64,000 bases of DNA, taken from contig NZ_PJRO01000011.1 of NCBI RefSeq assembly GCF_002858745.1, positions 62,001 to 126,000 on the forward strand, written 5' to 3'. Under the pieces are notes generated by a model, which saw only the letters and a list, made by a program, of their open reading frames with translations, was not told the origin of the DNA and did no database searches. Origin of the DNA: Mesorhizobium loti (lineage in GTDB: Bacteria; Pseudomonadota; Alphaproteobacteria; Rhizobiales; Rhizobiaceae). The translations under genes and the position numbers were made by a program. The stretch's first letter is position 1; every line of letters starts with the position of its first letter. Of this stretch, positions 35,906-44,455 are shown in pieces.

Positions 35906-36913
35906 TCACTGCACCCGGATACGTGGGTTGATGACGGCATAGAGCACGTCGACGACGAGATTCACGGCCATGACAATGAGGGCGATGATGAGCAGCCCGC
36001 TCTGCACGACGGCATAGTCGCGCTTGCCGATGGCGTCGATCATCCATTTGCCGATGCCGGGCCAGGAGAAGATCGTCTCGGTCAGGATGGCGCCGGCCAT
36101 CAGCGTGCCGACTTGCAGGCCGATTGTGGTGATGACCGGGATCAGCGCATTGCGGAAGGCGTGCAGGCCGATGATGCGGCGTGGCGACAGGCCTTTGGCG
36201 CGGGCGGTGCGGACATAGTCCTCGCCAAGCACCTCGAGCATCGCCGAACGCGTTTGTCGTGCGATGACGGCTAGTGGGATGGTGGCGAGAACGATCGATG
36301 GCAGGATCAGATGGCTAAGCGCGGACCAGAAGGCTCCGGGCCGGCCGGAGAGCAGACTGTCGATCAGCATGAACCCGGTGACGGGCTTGAAAAAGAACTG
36401 CAGGCCGATGCGGCCTGAGACGGGTGTCCAGCCGAGATAGCCGGAAAAGAAGATGATGAGCAGCAGGCCCCACCAGAAGATCGGCATCGAATAACCGGTC
36501 AATGCCACGCCCATGGTGGCCTGGTCGAACCAGGAGCCGCGCTTGACGGCGGCGAAGATGCCGGCGGGAATGCCGATGAGGATCGCGATGATCATCGCCA
36601 CGAGTGCCAGCTCGAGCGTCGCCGGGAACAGCGTCATGAATTCGCCGAAAACCGGCCGCTTGGTGGAGAGCGAGATACCGAAATCGCCACCGAGCACACG
36701 GATGATATATTCGTAGTACTGGACGATGTAGGGTCGGTTGAAACCGAAACGTTCGATCAGTTCGGCATAGCGTTCGGGGCTCACGCCGCGCTCGCCAGCC
36801 ATAGCGAGGATCGGGTCTCCTGGAAGCAGGCGCACAAACGCGAAGGCCGCCAGCGAGATGCCGAAGATGGTTGGCACAATCAGTGCCAGCTTGTGGAGTA
36901 GATAGCGGAACAT
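35906..36913 (-). CDS. Dipeptide ABC transporter permease, DppB-like
   Basis: A 335-residue permease. It begins MFRYLLHKLALIVPTIFGIS, the usual first helix, with LLPGDPILAMAGERG next and RTARAKGLSPRRIIGLHAFR as the EAA-type loop. It is the second gene of the operon, 65 nt after dppA. A strong hairpin with a T-run fills that gap, suggesting that only part of the transcripts reach the permeases. Forms the membrane channel with DppC. Confidence 0.92.
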   Translation of the reverse strand: MFRYLLHKLALIVPTIFGISLAAFAFVRLLPGDPILAMAGERGVSPERYAELIERFGFNRPYIVQYYEYIIRVLGGDFGISLSTKRPVFGEFMTLFPATLELALVAMIIAILIGIPAGIFAAVKRGSWFDQATMGVALTGYSMPIFWWGLLLIIFFSGYLGWTPVSGRIGLQFFFKPVTGFMLIDSLLSGRPGAFWSALSHLILPSIVLATIPLAVIARQTRSAMLEVLGEDYVRTARAKGLSPRRIIGLHAFRNALIPVITTIGLQVGTLMAGAILTETIFSWPGIGKWMIDAIGKRDYAVVQSGLLIIALIVMAVNLVVDVLYAVINPRIRVQ

Positions 36914-36918
36914 GGACC

Positions 36919-36956
36919 TTAATAAAACGGCGGCGCTGAAAGTCCAGCGCCGCCGT
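36919..36956 (-). terminator. Attenuator hairpin between dppA and dppB
   Basis: ACGGCGGCGCTG (36956-36945 on the minus strand) pairs perfectly with CAGCGCCGCCGT (36938-36927) around 6 nt, and TTTTATT follows (36926-36920). It lies after the dppA stop and ends a few nt before the dppB ATG. It would terminate a share of transcripts and protect the dppA mRNA, giving more binding protein than permease. Confidence 0.75.
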
Positions 36957-36978
36957 TCCCTATTTCGCGTTGAAAGCC

Positions 36979-38571
36979 TTACTCGGTGACGTCAACACCG
37001 TCGAAACGGTGAATGCCGAGCGGATCCATGGCATAACCGACGACTTTCTTGTTCATCGGCATGAACACCTTGGAGTGAGCGATCGTCAGCCATGGGGCCT
37101 CACGCTTGAACACTTCCTGGGCCTTCTCATAGATCTCGGTGCGCTTGGCGGTGTCCGTGGTGGCCTTGCCCGCCTGGAGCAGGTCCTCGAACTCCTTGTT
37201 GCACCAGATCGCGTAGTTGGACTGGCCGATAGCCGAGCAGCCGAGCAGGAACAGGAAGTTGTCCGGATCGCCGTTGTCGCCGGTCCAGCCGAGCTGGAAG
37301 GCGCCGTCACGATCCTTGGCCTTGCCGCGTTCGCGATATTCGGTCCACTCGTAAGAGACGATCTCGGCCTTGACGCCAACCTTGGCGTAGTCGGCCTGGA
37401 TCATCTCCGCAACGCGCTGCGCGCCCGGGTTGTAAGGACGCGACACCGGCATGGCCCAGATCTTCATGGACAGATCCTTGACGCCCGCGTCGGCCAGCAT
37501 CTTCTTGGCCGCGTCGGGATCGTACGGATCGTCCTTGATGTTCTTGTTGTAGGACCACATCGTCGGCGGGATCGGGTTGACGGCCGCCTGGCCGGCGCCC
37601 TGGTAGACGGCGTCGATGATCGCCTGCTTGTTGACGGCCATGTTGAGGGCCTTGCGGACCTCGACCTTGTCGAACGGCGCTACGGTCGTGTTGTAGGCCA
37701 TGTAGCCGACGTTCAGGCCTTCCTGTTCGGCGACGTTGAGGTTGGTGTCAGCCTTCAGGCCGGCGATATCCGCCGGGGCCGGATAGGACATGATATCGCA
37801 TTCGCCGGCCTTCAGCTTCTGCGCGCGCACCGCTGCATCCGGCGTGATTGCGAAGATCAGGTCGTCGAGCTTCTGGCGTCCGCCGAAATAGCCATCCCAG
37901 GCCTGATAACGGATGACGGCATCAACCTGGTAGTCGACGAACTGGTACGGGCCAGTGCCGACCGGCTTCTGCGAGAACTGCGCCAGCGTGCCGGCCTTCT
38001 CGAGCTGGTCGGCATATTCCTTCGACACGATCGAGGCAAAGTCCATGCCGAGATCCGGCAGGAAGGCAACTTCCGGCTTGTTCAGCACGAACTTGACGGT
38101 GTGGTCATCGACCACGACGATTTCCTTCAGCAGGTCCGGGAAACCCATGCCTGCGAAGTATTCCCAGCCGGTGCCGGCCAGGTAGCTGTACCACGGGCTT
38201 TCCTTCTTCCACTGACGTTCGAAGGAGAACTTCACGTCTTCAGCGGTGAGCTCGCGGGTCGGGGTGAACCAGTCGGTCGTCTGGAACTTCACGCCCTTGC
38301 GCAGCTTGAAAGTATATTCCTTGCCATCGTCGGACACGGTCCAGCTCTCGGCCAGGCCGGGCGAGATGGTGGTCTTGCCGTGGTCGAATTCGACCAGGCG
38401 GGAATAGATGGTGCGCGACGACGCGTCGAAGTCGTTGCCGCCGCTCCACGGCGACGGGTCGAAACCTGCTGGCGACGCTTCCGAGCAGTAAACCAGCTGC
38501 TTGGCGTTCGCCATCCCACCCATGACGGTTGCGGCCAGCAACGCGGCCGCAAAAGTCAGTTTCGTTTTCAT
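36979..38571 (-). CDS. Peptide ABC transporter substrate-binding protein, DppA-like
   Basis: A 530-residue periplasmic protein of SBP_bac_5 family. The signal peptide is MKTKLTFAAALLAATVMGGM with ANA cleavage. Typical family stretches: CSEASPAGFDPSPWSGG and the LTAEDVKFSFERQW segment. I place the start at ATG 38571, since the frame upstream adds 18 unrelated residues. It is the first gene of the operon and probably the most expressed. It binds di- or short peptides, or haem-like compounds as known for DppA; the substrate cannot be read here. A 434-bp gap with the acyl-CoA ligase gene holds its promoter. Confidence 0.92.
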   Translation of the reverse strand: MKTKLTFAAALLAATVMGGMANAKQLVYCSEASPAGFDPSPWSGGNDFDASSRTIYSRLVEFDHGKTTISPGLAESWTVSDDGKEYTFKLRKGVKFQTTDWFTPTRELTAEDVKFSFERQWKKESPWYSYLAGTGWEYFAGMGFPDLLKEIVVVDDHTVKFVLNKPEVAFLPDLGMDFASIVSKEYADQLEKAGTLAQFSQKPVGTGPYQFVDYQVDAVIRYQAWDGYFGGRQKLDDLIFAITPDAAVRAQKLKAGECDIMSYPAPADIAGLKADTNLNVAEQEGLNVGYMAYNTTVAPFDKVEVRKALNMAVNKQAIIDAVYQGAGQAAVNPIPPTMWSYNKNIKDDPYDPDAAKKMLADAGVKDLSMKIWAMPVSRPYNPGAQRVAEMIQADYAKVGVKAEIVSYEWTEYRERGKAKDRDGAFQLGWTGDNGDPDNFLFLLGCSAIGQSNYAIWCNKEFEDLLQAGKATTDTAKRTEIYEKAQEVFKREAPWLTIAHSKVFMPMNKKVVGYAMDPLGIHRFDGVDVTE

Positions 38572-39005
38572 TGAGCACTCCCTGGTGTTCTTCCAAGCCC
38601 CTCTATAGGCTCGCGAAGGGGGCATATAAGCACCGTTTTTGCAGCATTGGAACTCCCTGTCTGTCCCCTATACTGTTATGGGAATAATATTCCACGAAGT
38701 GCCAAGGTATTGATAATATTGTTGCGCCAACGGCGAATCACGGGAATATGAAAGCCCGTATCTTTCGTTGAAGTGCAAAAACCTCCTACGGCTATTTGCG
38801 ACAAAAAAGGACGCGCCCAGTGGGTTGCCGGTGACCTGTCGCAAATTCCCGTCAAGGTGCCGTTGGGGCAAGACTTGCACGCGGACGAATAGTCGCAATA
38901 CATAGTCGGCAGCAGGGTTTTCGGCGCGAATAGCGCCAGTCGCACGGCGCACCAGCCCCCGCCCAAGAGGGGTCGAGCCGGCCCATATCATCGAGGGAGG
39001 AACAG
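38572..39005. other. 434-bp divergent intergenic region (dppA / acyl-CoA ligase)
   Basis: AT-richer than its surroundings. It holds a perfect 13-nt palindrome GGAATAATATTCC (38681-38693), about 110 bp before dppA, and the paired repeats at 38794-38846. A 107-codon frame on the minus strand (38668-38991) has no ribosome binding site or family likeness and I do not call it. Promoters for both divergent genes must lie here; I could not settle their -35 and -10 boxes. Confidence 0.5.
38794..38846. promoter_or_regulatory. Spaced inverted repeat upstream of acyl-CoA ligase
   Basis: ATTTGCGACA (38794-38803) and TGTCGCAAAT (38837-38846) are perfect 10-bp arms 33 nt apart. They could be two operator half-sites of a looping or cooperatively bound regulator, or a hairpin in the leader. 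They lie about 160 nt before the ligase start. Confidence 0.5.
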
Positions 39006-41249
39006 GTGGCTAAGGCAACGAAGACAACAGGGCCGGTCAAGTCGGCAGGCAAAGCAAAAGCGCCTGCCGAAACGAAGGCACCACCCAGGGCAAAAGCTGC
39101 GAAGGCGGCCACGGAAAACGCTGCGGCGCCGAAGCCAAACCGGGCCGGTACAGCGAAACCGGTGGTCAGCAAGGCGGCCAAGCCGGCAACCGCCAAGGCA
39201 CCGACGGCCAAGTCTTCAACAAAGCCCGCAGCTGTGGCGGCGAAAGCCGCGAACGCTCCGGCCGCCAAAGCAGTCAAGCCGAAAGCGGAAGCGGTGAAGG
39301 CTTCGGCAAAGCCTGCAGCCTCGAAGACCGAAACCGCAAAACCAGCCACCGCTGCGAAGAAGGCAGTCGCTCCCAAGGCGGCCGGCAACTCCAATGCTGC
39401 AAAGCCGACCGCAGCTCCGGTCACCAAGGCAGCCAAGCCAGCCGTCGCCGCAAAGGCTCCGGCCAGGACGAGTTCAGCGAAGACAAACAACGCCACGCCG
39501 GCCAAAGCTCCGAAGGCGCCAGCCGCCAAGCCAGTGGCCAAAGATCTTCCCAAGGCAATCGCCGCGCTCGCCGCCGGTCAGCCGGCGAAGCCGTGGCTGG
39601 CCAGCTACGCAAGTGTCGTTCCGGCGGAAATCGCCGGGCTGCCTGCGGAGTCTATCGGCGACCTCCTGGTCACGGCCTGCAAGCAGTTCGCATCGCATCC
39701 CGCCTATACCTGCATGGACAAAAGCATGACCTATGCGGAGCTGGAACGGCATTCGACAGCCTTCGCTGCCTATCTGCAGTCCAAGGGGCTGGCCAAGGGC
39801 GCGCGGGTCGCCATCATGATGCCGAACGTGCTGCAGTACCCGGTCGCTATGATGGCGATCCTCAGGGCCGGCTACACGGTGGTGAACGTCAATCCTCTCT
39901 ATACGCCGCGCGAACTTGAACATCAGCTCAAGGATTCGGGTGCCGAAGCGATCGTGATCCTGGAGAATTTCGCCACCACGCTGCAGGCGGTCATTGCCCG
40001 CACGCCGGTCAAGCACGTCATCGTCGCCTCGATGGGCGACATGCTGGGCGGCCTGAAGGGCATGATCGTCAATCTGGTCGTGCGCAAGGTGAAGAAAATG
40101 GTTCCGGCCTGGTCGCTGCCCGGCCATGTCAAATTTCTCGCTGCTCTCAGGGAGGGGGCCGGCAAGGCCTTCAAGCCGGTTGCGGTCTCGCGCAACGACG
40201 TTGCCTTCCTGCAATACACCGGCGGCACCACCGGTATCTCGAAGGGCGCTACCCTGCTGCACAGCAATGTGCTCGCCAATGTCGAGCAGAACCGCCTGTG
40301 GCAGGAAACAGCCTTCATCAAGAGGGCACGGCCGGATCGCCTGATCTTCGTGTGCGCATTGCCGCTCTATCATATCTATGCGCTGACGGTGAATGCGCTG
40401 ATGGGCATGCAGCAGGGTGCGCAGAACATCCTGATCCCGAATCCGCGCGATATTCCCGGCTTCGTGAAAGAGTTGCAGAAATATCCGGTCAACGTCTTCC
40501 CCGGGTTGAACACCCTGTTCAACGCGCTGCTCAACAACGAGGATTTCCGCAAGCTCGACTTCAAACCGTTGCTTCTGGTCTTTGCCGGCGGCATGGCGGC
40601 GCAGCGACCAGTCGCCGAACGCTGGAAAAAGCTCACCGGAGTCAACATCTCGGAAGGCTACGGCCTGTCGGAGACGTCACCAGTGGCGACGGCGAACCGC
40701 TTCGACGCCGACGAGTTCACCGGCACCATTGGCCTGCCGATCCCGTCGACCGAGATTTCCATCCGTGATGAGGACGGCAATGCCGTGCCTCTTGGTGAAG
40801 TGGGCGAAATCTGCATCAGGGGCCCGCAGGTGATGGCCGGTTACTGGAACCGAGCCGACGAGACCGCCAAGGTGATGACGGAGGACGGCTACTTCAAATC
40901 CGGCGACATGGGTTTCATGGATGACAAGGGCTACACCAAGATCGTCGACCGCAAGAAGGACATGATCCTGGTCTCCGGCTTCAACGTCTATCCCAACGAA
41001 CTCGAGGAAGTCGTCGCCCAGCATCCGGGCGTGCTGGAAGTGGCGGCGATCGGCGTTCCGGACGAGAAGTCCGGCGAGATACCGAAGCTCTTCGTCGTCA
41101 AGAAGGACCCGAACCTTACCGCAGAGGCGCTGCTGGACTACTGCAAGCAGAACCTGACTGGTTACAAGCGGCCGAAGTACATCGAGTTCCGCACGGAATT
41201 GCCGAAGACCAATGTTGGCAAGATTCTGCGACGCGAGCTGCGTGGATAG
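39006..41249 (+). CDS. Long-chain fatty acid-CoA ligase with Lys/Ala-rich N-terminal extension
   Basis: A 747-residue protein in two parts. Residues 1 to about 182 are low-complexity, rich in Lys, Ala, Pro and Thr (for example AAKPATAKAPTAKSST), resembling histone H1 tails and AlgP-like proteins. From about residue 185 a complete FadD-type ligase follows: YTGGTTGISKGATLLHSNVL (P-loop), GYGLSETSP, DGYFKSGDMG, and the C-terminal KTNVGKILRREL with the catalytic Lys. A GGGAGGA precedes the GTG start, and no other start codon lies before the core. The enzyme activates fatty acids to CoA thioesters. The extension might bind nucleic acid, polyphosphate or a PHA granule; this is inference. Mean length for FadD is about 560. 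Confidence 0.9.
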   Translation: MAKATKTTGPVKSAGKAKAPAETKAPPRAKAAKAATENAAAPKPNRAGTAKPVVSKAAKPATAKAPTAKSSTKPAAVAAKAANAPAAKAVKPKAEAVKASAKPAASKTETAKPATAAKKAVAPKAAGNSNAAKPTAAPVTKAAKPAVAAKAPARTSSAKTNNATPAKAPKAPAAKPVAKDLPKAIAALAAGQPAKPWLASYASVVPAEIAGLPAESIGDLLVTACKQFASHPAYTCMDKSMTYAELERHSTAFAAYLQSKGLAKGARVAIMMPNVLQYPVAMMAILRAGYTVVNVNPLYTPRELEHQLKDSGAEAIVILENFATTLQAVIARTPVKHVIVASMGDMLGGLKGMIVNLVVRKVKKMVPAWSLPGHVKFLAALREGAGKAFKPVAVSRNDVAFLQYTGGTTGISKGATLLHSNVLANVEQNRLWQETAFIKRARPDRLIFVCALPLYHIYALTVNALMGMQQGAQNILIPNPRDIPGFVKELQKYPVNVFPGLNTLFNALLNNEDFRKLDFKPLLLVFAGGMAAQRPVAERWKKLTGVNISEGYGLSETSPVATANRFDADEFTGTIGLPIPSTEISIRDEDGNAVPLGEVGEICIRGPQVMAGYWNRADETAKVMTEDGYFKSGDMGFMDDKGYTKIVDRKKDMILVSGFNVYPNELEEVVAQHPGVLEVAAIGVPDEKSGEIPKLFVVKKDPNLTAEALLDYCKQNLTGYKRPKYIEFRTELPKTNVGKILRRELRG

Positions 41250-41371
41250 TTTCGTCAGGCCCAGCTCTTCCCGTTGTTGAACGACGGGCGGAGCTGACCT
41301 TCGAAGCCGGCGAGCATCCATCTGGATGTGCAAGGGACGCTGCAGCCACTTTAGGGCTGCGCGTCACGTTT

Positions 41372-41396
41372 CCCGAAAATCGATTTCGATTTCGGG
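41372..41396. repeat. GAAAATCGA-type hairpin, copy C1
   Basis: CCCGAAAATCGA followed by TTTCGATTTCGGG, a nearly perfect stem with one bulged base. Related to the better palindromes at 61872 and 62519. It lies between the ligase stop and the lipoprotein gene. Confidence 0.6.
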
Positions 41397-41470
41397 CTTA
41401 TGCGCCAGCACGGTTGCGGGTGCGGCCGCTGGCGTGCGAAATTGGTGGCCTGACCGATGGAGATTCGCCG

Positions 41471-41812
41471 ATGGCGCCGAGATCGCCCGCTTTCCTGTTC
41501 CTGCTGTTGCTGGCCGGCTGCGCCGGCGATGCCTCGCTGGTATCGCGCCAGGATGCAGCCGTGCAGACATCGATCCAATACGACAAGATCGAGTGCAAGA
41601 AGCTGATCTCCCAGCGCAACGCAGTTGCAAGTGCCGGCGGCGTCGCCACCGATGCCAAGCCGGTGTTCGCCGAAACACCGCTCGGGCTTGGCCCGGTGCT
41701 GCCGGATATCCGTACGACCAAGAAGCAGTCGGCCGACCAGGCTGCCGGCCAGGTCGACGCCATGAACCGGTCACTGATCCGGCGTCAATGCATTCCCAAG
41801 CCTGCTGCTTGA
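41471..41812 (+). CDS. Small predicted lipoprotein, unknown function
   Basis: A 113-residue protein. MAPRSPAFLFLLLLAGCAG is a lipoprotein signal with lipobox LAGC (about residues 14-17), so the mature protein starts at Cys. The remainder is polar, with a pair of further cysteines (IECKKLI and RRQCIPKP). I start at ATG 41471; the upstream in-frame ATG at 41414 gives a poor signal peptide. I recognise no family. Neighbouring genes run in different directions, so it seems to be a single gene. Confidence 0.6.
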   Translation: MAPRSPAFLFLLLLAGCAGDASLVSRQDAAVQTSIQYDKIECKKLISQRNAVASAGGVATDAKPVFAETPLGLGPVLPDIRTTKKQSADQAAGQVDAMNRSLIRRQCIPKPAA

Positions 41813-41839
41813 AAGGGCGAGCGCTGCCGCGCTCGCCAA

Positions 41840-42790
41840 TCAGTAGCCTGCCGCGCGATCGACCGTGTTCTGTAGCGGCTCACCGCGCTCAAAGGCCGAC
41901 ATCTGCGCCAGCATGATCGGCACGAGGTGGTTGGGATCGGATGTCGCCGCAGCGTGCGGCGTCACATAAACCTTCGGATGGCTCCACAGCGGACTGGTCT
42001 TGGGCAAAGGCTCGACCTCGAACACGTCGAGGCTCGCTTCCTTCAGCACGCCTTCGTCGAGAGCACGCGCGATGTCATCGTCTTTCTGCAGCCGGCCGCG
42101 GCCGGCATTGATCAGCACGGCGCCACCCAGCCCGTTGCGGCGGCGCAGTTCCTTGAGCAATCCATAGTTGACAATGCCCTGCGTCGTCGGCGTCAGAGGC
42201 AGAAGAACCACCAGAATGTCGGTGGCGTTGAGGAAAGGAATCAGCCCGCTGTCGCCGGCATAGGTGGTGACACCTTTCATCGGTCGCACGCTGCGTGACC
42301 AGCCGTTGACGCAGAAGCCCAATGACAAGAGCACCGAGGCTGCGGCCCTGCCCAGCGTGCCAAGCCCCATAATGCCGACAGAGATGTCGTTGGCCGGCCT
42401 TTGCAGCGGTTCGTGCCAGGTCTTCTTCTGCTGCTGGTAGCGGTAGAGCGAGCCCTGGCGATGATGGTCGAGCACGCGCCACACCACATATTCGGTCATG
42501 TATTGGGTGAGGTTGTCGGCCACCACCTTGACGATCGGCACGTCTGGCAGTCCCGGATCGTTGAAGATGTGGTCGACGCCCGCACCGATCGAGAAGATGG
42601 CCCTCAGGTTCGGCAAGTTGGAGAGCAGGTTGGGCTTGTGCTTCCAGACCACTGCATAGGCGATCGACGGATCATCCTTGCCGGCGGGCTCGGTCACCAC
42701 GTCGCGCTCGGCTGAAAGCAGTTCGTGCCAGCGCTGCGGATGAAATCCGGTGACCGAGAGCAGGACACGGCCTTTTTCCAGAACTGGCAT
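41840..42790 (-). CDS. Glyoxylate/hydroxypyruvate reductase A-like dehydrogenase
   Basis: A 316-residue D-2-hydroxyacid dehydrogenase of the GhrA type. The NAD(P) motif is MGLGTLGRAAASVLLSLGF (about residues 143-161). Catalytic residues are seen in VLINAGRGRLQ (Arg), DVFEVEPLP (Glu) and VTPHAAA (His). It reduces glyoxylate or hydroxypyruvate with NADPH. It is convergent with the lipoprotein gene and ends with 33 nt to spare before yejF. Family members in other bacteria differ in substrate, so the name is by similarity. Confidence 0.9.
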   Translation of the reverse strand: MPVLEKGRVLLSVTGFHPQRWHELLSAERDVVTEPAGKDDPSIAYAVVWKHKPNLLSNLPNLRAIFSIGAGVDHIFNDPGLPDVPIVKVVADNLTQYMTEYVVWRVLDHHRQGSLYRYQQQKKTWHEPLQRPANDISVGIMGLGTLGRAAASVLLSLGFCVNGWSRSVRPMKGVTTYAGDSGLIPFLNATDILVVLLPLTPTTQGIVNYGLLKELRRRNGLGGAVLINAGRGRLQKDDDIARALDEGVLKEASLDVFEVEPLPKTSPLWSHPKVYVTPHAAATSDPNHLVPIMLAQMSAFERGEPLQNTVDRAAGY

Positions 42791-42823
42791 TTTTCGTTCT
42801 TCCCTCGAGGAGTTGTGCTGCCG

Positions 42824-44455
42824 CTATTCGTTGACGGCACCGAGTGGCGCGGTCTCGATGCGGAAAGCGGCCGAGATCAAGGCTCGAGTATACTCGGTCT
42901 GGGGTCGCTCGAAAATTTGTTCGGATGGTCCAGCCTCGACGACCTTGCCGTTGCGCATGACGATGACGTCGTTGGCGAGTGCGCGGATGACCTTCAGGTC
43001 ATGGCTGATGAACAGATAGGCCAGGTTGTGCTTGGCCTGCAGGTTGCGCAAAAGGTCCACCACCTGCGCCTGAACGCTCATGTCGAGCGCCGAGGTCGGC
43101 TCGTCCAGCATCACGAAACGGGGCTTCAGCACCATGGCGCGCGCGATCGCCACGCGCTGGCGCTGGCCGCCGGAGAATTCGTGCGGATAGCGGAAACGCG
43201 TCGAAGGATCGAGCCCGACCTCGTTCAGCACGTCGACGACACGCTGATCGCGCTCATCGGCACTGAGCTTCGGCTCGTGGATCTTCAGCCCTTCCTCGAT
43301 GATCTCGGCAATCGACATGCGCGGGCTGAGCGAGCCGAACGGATCCTGGAAGACGATCTGAAGTTCGCTGCGCAGCGGTCGCATGGCGCTGAAGGAGAGC
43401 TTGTTGATGTCGCGGCCGTCGAACTGGATTGCGCCTGTCGACGAGATCATGCGTGACAGCGCCAGGCCGAGTGTCGTCTTGCCTGAGCCGGATTCGCCGA
43501 CGACACCGAGTGTCTGGCCGGCACGTACGACCACGTCGATGCCGTCCACCGCCTTCACATGGTCGACCACGCGGCGGAAGAAGCCTTGCTTGATCGGAAA
43601 CCAGACCTTGATGTCGTCGCCGCGCATGACCGCCTTGGCAGTCTGGTCCGCGGCCGGTGGCCGGCCCTTCGGCTCGGCAGCAAGCAGGTGTCGCGTATAG
43701 GCATGCTGTGGATTGGCGAAGATTTCCTTGGTCGGACCGGTCTCGACGATCTTGCCCTTGGTCATCACGCAGACCCGGTCGGCGATCTTGCGCACGATGC
43801 CGAGGTCGTGGGTGATGAACAGCATCGACATGCCGTTCTTCGTCTTGAGCTTGGCCAGCAATTCCAGGATCTGCGCCTGCACCGTCACGTCGAGTGCGGT
43901 GGTCGGCTCGTCGGCGATCAGGAGTTCAGGTTCGTTGGCCAGCGCCATCGCGATCATGACGCGCTGGCGTTGACCGCCGGAAAGTTGATGTGGATAGGCA
44001 TCGAGCCGCTTTTCCGGATCCCGGATCCCGACTTCGTTGAGCAGTTCCACCGTGCGCTTGCGGGCCTGCGCCTCGCCCATGCCCTGGTGCAGCTTCAGGA
44101 TTTCGCCGATCTGCCGCTCGATCGAGTGCAGCGGATTCAGCGACGTCATCGGCTCCTGGAAGATCATGGTGATCTTGTTGCCGCGTACGCTGCGCAGTTG
44201 TCGCTCGTCCAGCTTGAGCAGATCCTGCCCGCCGAACAGGATCTGGCCTGAAGGGTGGCTCGCCGGCGGATACGGCAAGAGCTTCAGCACCGAAAGCGCC
44301 GAGACCGATTTGCCGGAACCGGATTCACCCACCAGCGCCACCGTCTCGCCCTTGGCGATGTCGAAGGAGATGTGGTCGACGGCGGTCGAGACCTTGCCGC
44401 CCTGCAGAAAGGCAACGGAAAGATCGCGGACGGAGAGAAGCGGCGTCTCGCTCAC
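42824..44455 (-). CDS. yejF: Peptide ABC transporter ATPase YejF (fused dimer)
   Basis: A 543-residue protein with two fused ATPase domains. Domain one: GESGSGKSVSALS, SGGQRQRVMIAMAL, LLIADEPTTALD; domain two: GESGSGKTTLGLAL, SGGQRQRVAIARAM, FVMLDEPTSALD. The single-polypeptide dimer is typical of YejF. It overlaps yejE by 4 nt. It powers uptake of oligopeptides across the inner membrane. Related YejABEF systems take up microcin C and, in Sinorhizobium, aid tolerance of plant antimicrobial peptides (established for that genus, not shown here). Confidence 0.93.
   Translation of the reverse strand: MSETPLLSVRDLSVAFLQGGKVSTAVDHISFDIAKGETVALVGESGSGKSVSALSVLKLLPYPPASHPSGQILFGGQDLLKLDERQLRSVRGNKITMIFQEPMTSLNPLHSIERQIGEILKLHQGMGEAQARKRTVELLNEVGIRDPEKRLDAYPHQLSGGQRQRVMIAMALANEPELLIADEPTTALDVTVQAQILELLAKLKTKNGMSMLFITHDLGIVRKIADRVCVMTKGKIVETGPTKEIFANPQHAYTRHLLAAEPKGRPPAADQTAKAVMRGDDIKVWFPIKQGFFRRVVDHVKAVDGIDVVVRAGQTLGVVGESGSGKTTLGLALSRMISSTGAIQFDGRDINKLSFSAMRPLRSELQIVFQDPFGSLSPRMSIAEIIEEGLKIHEPKLSADERDQRVVDVLNEVGLDPSTRFRYPHEFSGGQRQRVAIARAMVLKPRFVMLDEPTSALDMSVQAQVVDLLRNLQAKHNLAYLFISHDLKVIRALANDVIVMRNGKVVEAGPSEQIFERPQTEYTRALISAAFRIETAPLGAVNE

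Noticed and set aside
36970..38574. 534-codon plus-strand frame opposite dppA
   Set aside because: Shadow of dppA; composition and the lack of family motifs argue against it.
38668..38991. 107-codon minus-strand frame between dppA and the ligase
   Set aside because: No ribosome binding site, no recognisable domain, and it covers two palindromes that suit a regulatory region.
38852..39553. 233-codon Ala/Gly/Phe-rich frame on the minus strand
   Set aside because: It is the complement of the Lys/Ala-rich extension of the acyl-CoA ligase, which gives hydrophobic repeats by itself. No ribosome site was evident.
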